DNA from: Betaproteobacteria bacterium
Lineage (GTDB): Bacteria > Pseudomonadota > Gammaproteobacteria > Burkholderiales > CANMPU01
Assembly (NCBI GenBank): GCA_947499755.1
Contig: CANMPU010000025.1
Span: 1 to 8,750, forward strand
DNA: 8,750 bases
Reading direction: 5' to 3'
Below the pieces are notes generated by a model. It ran no database searches. It worked only from the letters and a program-made list of their open reading frames with translations, and was not told where the DNA came from. Positions 6,258-8,750 of this stretch are shown piece by piece (position 1 is the first letter of the stretch; every line of letters starts with the position of its first letter). The position numbers and the translations under genes are program-made.

Positions 6258-7374
6258 CGTAGACACTTTCCTTTTCTTGATTTGCGATACCGTCTTCCGG
6301 TGTGAGCTCGCGCTGTCTTGTAGGCGAAGGCCATATTCCCGATGGCCGGAAGATCATCATGACCACCAACACCAGGCCAAAGAGCAGCATGCGTAGATCG
6401 GCAGGGTCGACCAAGACCTTATTAAATAGCGATTGTTGCAACGGCCCCAGATAACGCAGCGCTTCGGGTAGCGCGACGAGGAGAATGGCGCCGACAATCA
6501 CGCCGGGGATATGTCCCATGCCGCCGAGAACCACCATGCATAACACCATGACGGATTCGATCAAGGTGAAGCTTTCCGGGCTGACGAATCCTTGGAAGCC
6601 AGCGAACAAGCCGCCGGATACGCCGCCGAAACTAGCCCCCATGGCAAACGCGAGCAATTTCATGTTGCGTGTGTTGATGCCGGTTGCCGCTGCCGCGACT
6701 TCATCTTCGCGAATTGCCGCCCAGGCGCGGCCGAGACGCGAATGCTGCAGCCGAAAACCAACAAAGATTATGATCAGCGCAATAACCAGAAATAAATAAT
6801 AGTAGTTGTGTACTGGCGCGAAATTAATCCCAAACAAATCGTGAGATTTACTTAGCGAAAAATCACCAAAGGAAACCGGATCGATGAGATTCACTCCTTG
6901 AGGCCCATTGGTGAGATTGATTGGCGCGTTAAGATTGTTGAGGAAGATGCGAATGATCTCGCCGAAGCCGAGAGTGACAATCGCAAGATAATCGCCGCGC
7001 AATCGCAAGGTCGGCGCGCCTAACAATACTCCAAAGACGCACGCCACCAATGCGCCTAGCGGAAGCAGCACCCAAAAAGGGAGATGTATCCCAAAGTGGG
7101 GCGATGCAAGTAGTGCGTAAAGGTAAGCGCCGACCGCGAAGAAGGCGACATAACCTAAATCCAATAACCCGGCGAAACCGACGACGATATTTAATCCGAG
7201 CGCGAGCATGACATACAGCAATACGAAGGCGAGTATGCGCACCCACGATCGGCCCAGCGTCCAATCGCTAAGAAAGGGTAGTGCCACGAGTAGTAGACCC
7301 AACGCAATCCAAGCGATCCACGCATTGCGCGGGTTTTGTTTTAGCGTTTGCCAGTGCGCGAAAAGACTAAGCAT
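6244..7374 (-). CDS. livM: Branched-chain amino acid ABC transporter, permease LivM
   Basis: One of the two inner-membrane permeases. The 376 residues include an N-terminal hydrophobic segment (about 19-35), a cluster of helices from 44 to 120 with LGLNIVVGFAGLLDLGYVAFFAVGAY split over 59-84, the family signature LRLRGDYLAIVTLGFGEIIR (123-142), a periplasmic loop (150-190), and the ATPase-coupling loop GRAWAAIREDE (215-225) followed by AAAATGIN. A further set of helices ends in FRPSGIWP (342-349), the standard permease terminus of the family. About 27 polar residues follow. The start ATG lies 2 bases after the livH stop codon, with only a distant GGA as possible ribosome binding site, so coupling to livH is likely. 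The length is within the LivM range. Confidence 0.96.
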   Translation of the reverse strand: MLSLFAHWQTLKQNPRNAWIAWIALGLLLVALPFLSDWTLGRSWVRILAFVLLYVMLALGLNIVVGFAGLLDLGYVAFFAVGAYLYALLASPHFGIHLPFWVLLPLGALVACVFGVLLGAPTLRLRGDYLAIVTLGFGEIIRIFLNNLNAPINLTNGPQGVNLIDPVSFGDFSLSKSHDLFGINFAPVHNYYYLFLVIALIIIFVGFRLQHSRLGRAWAAIREDEVAAAATGINTRNMKLLAFAMGASFGGVSGGLFAGFQGFVSPESFTLIESVMVLCMVVLGGMGHIPGVIVGAILLVALPEALRYLGPLQQSLFNKVLVDPADLRMLLFGLVLVVMMIFRPSGIWPSPTRQRELTPEDGIANQEKESVYDANR

Positions 7375-7376
7375 TT

Positions 7377-8300
7377 TTATGCGCGTTCCGCGACGCGTTC
7401 CCCCAACAATCCGGATGGGCGGAATATCAAAACAAGGATGAGCACAAAAAACGCGAATATATCCTGGTAGTGACTACCTAAAAATCCGCCGGTAAGCGCG
7501 CCAATATATCCGGCACCTAAACTTTCGATAAGTCCTAGTAGTAATCCGCCGACGACGGCGCCTCCAAGATTTCCGATCCCACCGAGCACCGCAGCAGTGA
7601 ATGCTTTTAGGCCGAGTAGCGCACCCATACTATAGTGCGCGAGTCCGTAGTAGGCGGCGATCATGATGCCTGCCGCCGCAGCGAGTGCGGAGCCTAATAC
7701 AAAAGCGACTGAGATTATCGTGTTGACGTTAACCCCCATTAAACCGGCGATGCGATGATCTTGCGCGGTTGCGCGCATGGCGCGTCCCAAACGTGTTTTG
7801 TGTACGAGGAGTAGAAGTGCGACGGCGCTTGCTGTTGCCACGAGAATGATGAGGATTTGTAAGTCGCTAATCGATGCGCCAGCGATAGCGTGCTGCGTTG
7901 CGTGAATTTGCAAAGGGAAAGCTACGAATTGCCGACCCCACGCTATCATCGCAATATTTTGTAGGACGATTGAGAGACCAATCGCAGTAATGAGAGGCGC
8001 CAAACGCGGCGCATTGCGCAGTGGGCGATAACATACTTTTTCCATGGCGTAGCCTAAAGCCATGCACACCAGCGCCGCCACGAGAAGACTAAGCAGGATT
8101 ATTACGGCAATGGGCATAGAACTCGACGCGAGTGCTTGCAGCATGGCGAGCGCTATCATCGCGCCTATCATCACTACTTCGCCATGCGCGAAATTGATCA
8201 ATCCTAGTATTCCATACACCATGGAATAACCAAGCGCGACCAGCGCGTAAATGCTTCCTAACACCAGCCCGTTGATGATTTGCTGGAGAAAGATATCCAT
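7377..8300 (-). CDS. livH: Branched-chain amino acid ABC transporter, permease LivH
   Basis: The other inner-membrane permease. The 307 residues open with IINGLVLGSIYALVALGYSM (8-27) and VYGILGLINFAHGEVVMIGA (28-47), both classic for LivH. LRNAPRLAPLITAIGLSIVL (94-113), the coupling loop TRLGRAMRATAQDHRIAGLMGVN (169-191), the glycine-rich LGGIGNLGGAVVGGLLLGLIE (239-259), and the ending FRPSGLLGERV (293-303) follow in the usual order. The length matches E. coli LivH (308). The ATG has no recognisable Shine-Dalgarno, although it is separated from the upstream binding-protein gene by 96 bases; translation may therefore be weaker than that of the binding protein. The substrate is set by the binding protein: most likely leucine, isoleucine and valine, though members of this family also carry other amino acids or amides. 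Confidence 0.96.
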   Translation of the reverse strand: MDIFLQQIINGLVLGSIYALVALGYSMVYGILGLINFAHGEVVMIGAMIALAMLQALASSSMPIAVIILLSLLVAALVCMALGYAMEKVCYRPLRNAPRLAPLITAIGLSIVLQNIAMIAWGRQFVAFPLQIHATQHAIAGASISDLQILIILVATASAVALLLLVHKTRLGRAMRATAQDHRIAGLMGVNVNTIISVAFVLGSALAAAAGIMIAAYYGLAHYSMGALLGLKAFTAAVLGGIGNLGGAVVGGLLLGLIESLGAGYIGALTGGFLGSHYQDIFAFFVLILVLIFRPSGLLGERVAERA

Positions 8301-8355
8301 TACGTTTGCTTACAGTGGATGAACGACAAAGTGCTGCAATTTAACCATATCGCAG

Positions 8356-8376
8356 CTCGCAAGAGAAACGTGCGAG
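8356..8376 (-). other. Stem-loop between the binding-protein gene and livH
   Basis: On the minus strand CTCGCA, a 9-base loop, then TGCGAG: a perfect 6-bp GC-rich stem, 20 bases after the livK/J stop. No T-run follows, so it is not a clean intrinsic terminator. Hairpins in this place in binding-protein operons often protect the upstream mRNA or let only part of the transcription go on, giving more binding protein than permease. That role is inferred here. Confidence 0.4.
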
Positions 8377-8396
8377 AACGCAGACGACAAAAAGAA

Positions 8397-8750
8397 CTAG
8401 TGTTTGCTGATCGATTCTAGTTCGACCCAGTCACCGCCTTTAATTTGATAAAGCGTCACTGCGCCATTTTTGAGATCGCCTTTTTCGTCAAAAACGATTT
8501 TGCCGGTGATACCGTCTCTATCGGTTTTTGCAAGTTCAGGGAGATATTTTTTTGGGTCAACGGAGTTGGCGCGCTTCATAGCGTCAATCAGCGTGTACGC
8601 GGCGTCGTACGCATAGGGCGCGTAGATTTGAATCTTGCCATACTTCGCTTCGAATTTTGCGACGAACTCTTTGCCACCGGGCATTTTATCGAGCGCTACG
8701 CCGGGAGAGGACGCAACCACGCCTTCAGCATCAGGCCCCGCGAGCTTGGT
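8397..8750 (-). CDS. Branched-chain amino acid ABC transporter, periplasmic binding protein (C-terminal part)
   Basis: The last 117 residues of a LivJ/LivK-type binding protein; the frame is open to the right window edge, where it reads TKLAGPDAEGVVASSPGVAL, so the 5' end lies outside. A GTG at 8720 is an internal Val codon, not the start. Family features are KFEAKYGKIQIYAPYAYDAAY (split over the middle of the fragment), LIDAMKRANSVDPKKYLPELAKT, GITGKIVFDEKGDLKNGAVTLYQ and a tail of GGDWVELE, all as in Peripla_BP_6 proteins. It would catch the substrate in the periplasm and deliver it to LivHM. It is the first visible gene of the liv-apt operon, and the operon promoter must be outside the window. 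The livJ/livK distinction cannot be made, so no symbol is given. Confidence 0.93.
   Translation of the reverse strand, partial: TKLAGPDAEGVVASSPGVALDKMPGGKEFVAKFEAKYGKIQIYAPYAYDAAYTLIDAMKRANSVDPKKYLPELAKTDRDGITGKIVFDEKGDLKNGAVTLYQIKGGDWVELESISKH

Noticed and set aside
4774..8750. Urea (Urt) transporter instead of a liv system
   Set aside because: No urease or nitrogen-regulation genes are nearby and the order and motifs are those of LivKHMGF; the substrate nevertheless remains unproven.
1..8750. CRISPR array, mobile element or island boundary
   Set aside because: No regularly spaced repeats, transposase, integrase or tRNA was seen; apart from the lysR fragment the genes are ordinary and intact.

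Overview
The window is 8.75 kb of densely packed bacterial chromosome. Every gene I can support lies on the minus strand, so transcription runs from the right edge to the left. Family content (a liv-type ABC transporter, Apt, pirin, a LysR fragment and an HPP protein), short intergenic gaps and clear Shine-Dalgarno sites in front of some genes suggest a Pseudomonadota bacterium, probably beta- or gammaproteobacterial. That placement is an inference from protein style only. I see no rRNA, tRNA, insertion sequence, integrase, CRISPR array or plasmid function.

Right part (8750 to 4237): a high-affinity branched-chain amino acid type ABC transporter operon in the order livK/J (3' part only), livH, livM, livG, livF, followed by apt. 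livH and livM are 2 bases apart, livM and livG overlap, livG and livF overlap by the ATGA type, and the apt start codon directly abuts the livF stop codon. A 96-base gap with a small stem-loop separates the binding-protein gene from livH. The five transporter proteins would form a periplasmic binding protein, two permeases and two ATPases. Apt is a cytoplasmic purine-salvage enzyme that shares the transcript.

Middle (4236 to 3441): a LysR-type regulator that has lost its DNA-binding domain. Only the effector-binding part is open. A 26-codon reading frame just upstream, with a good Shine-Dalgarno, looks like the remnant of the LysR N-terminus in another frame.

Left part (3440 to 1): a small two-helix membrane protein that resembles a K+ channel pore module with a GMGP sequence in place of GYGD, then an MFS transporter 27 bases downstream, then a pirin-family cupin, then an HPP-family membrane protein, and finally the first 17 codons of a further membrane protein cut by the window edge. 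Gaps of 112 bases separate MFS from pirin and pirin from HPP; the first holds a perfect 8-bp inverted repeat ending 2 bases before the pirin ATG.

No clearly new multi-gene system is visible. The items most worth a second look are the liv-apt linkage, the decapitated LysR gene, the GMGP channel-like protein and the inverted repeat at the pirin start. No intergenic stretch exceeds 300 bases.
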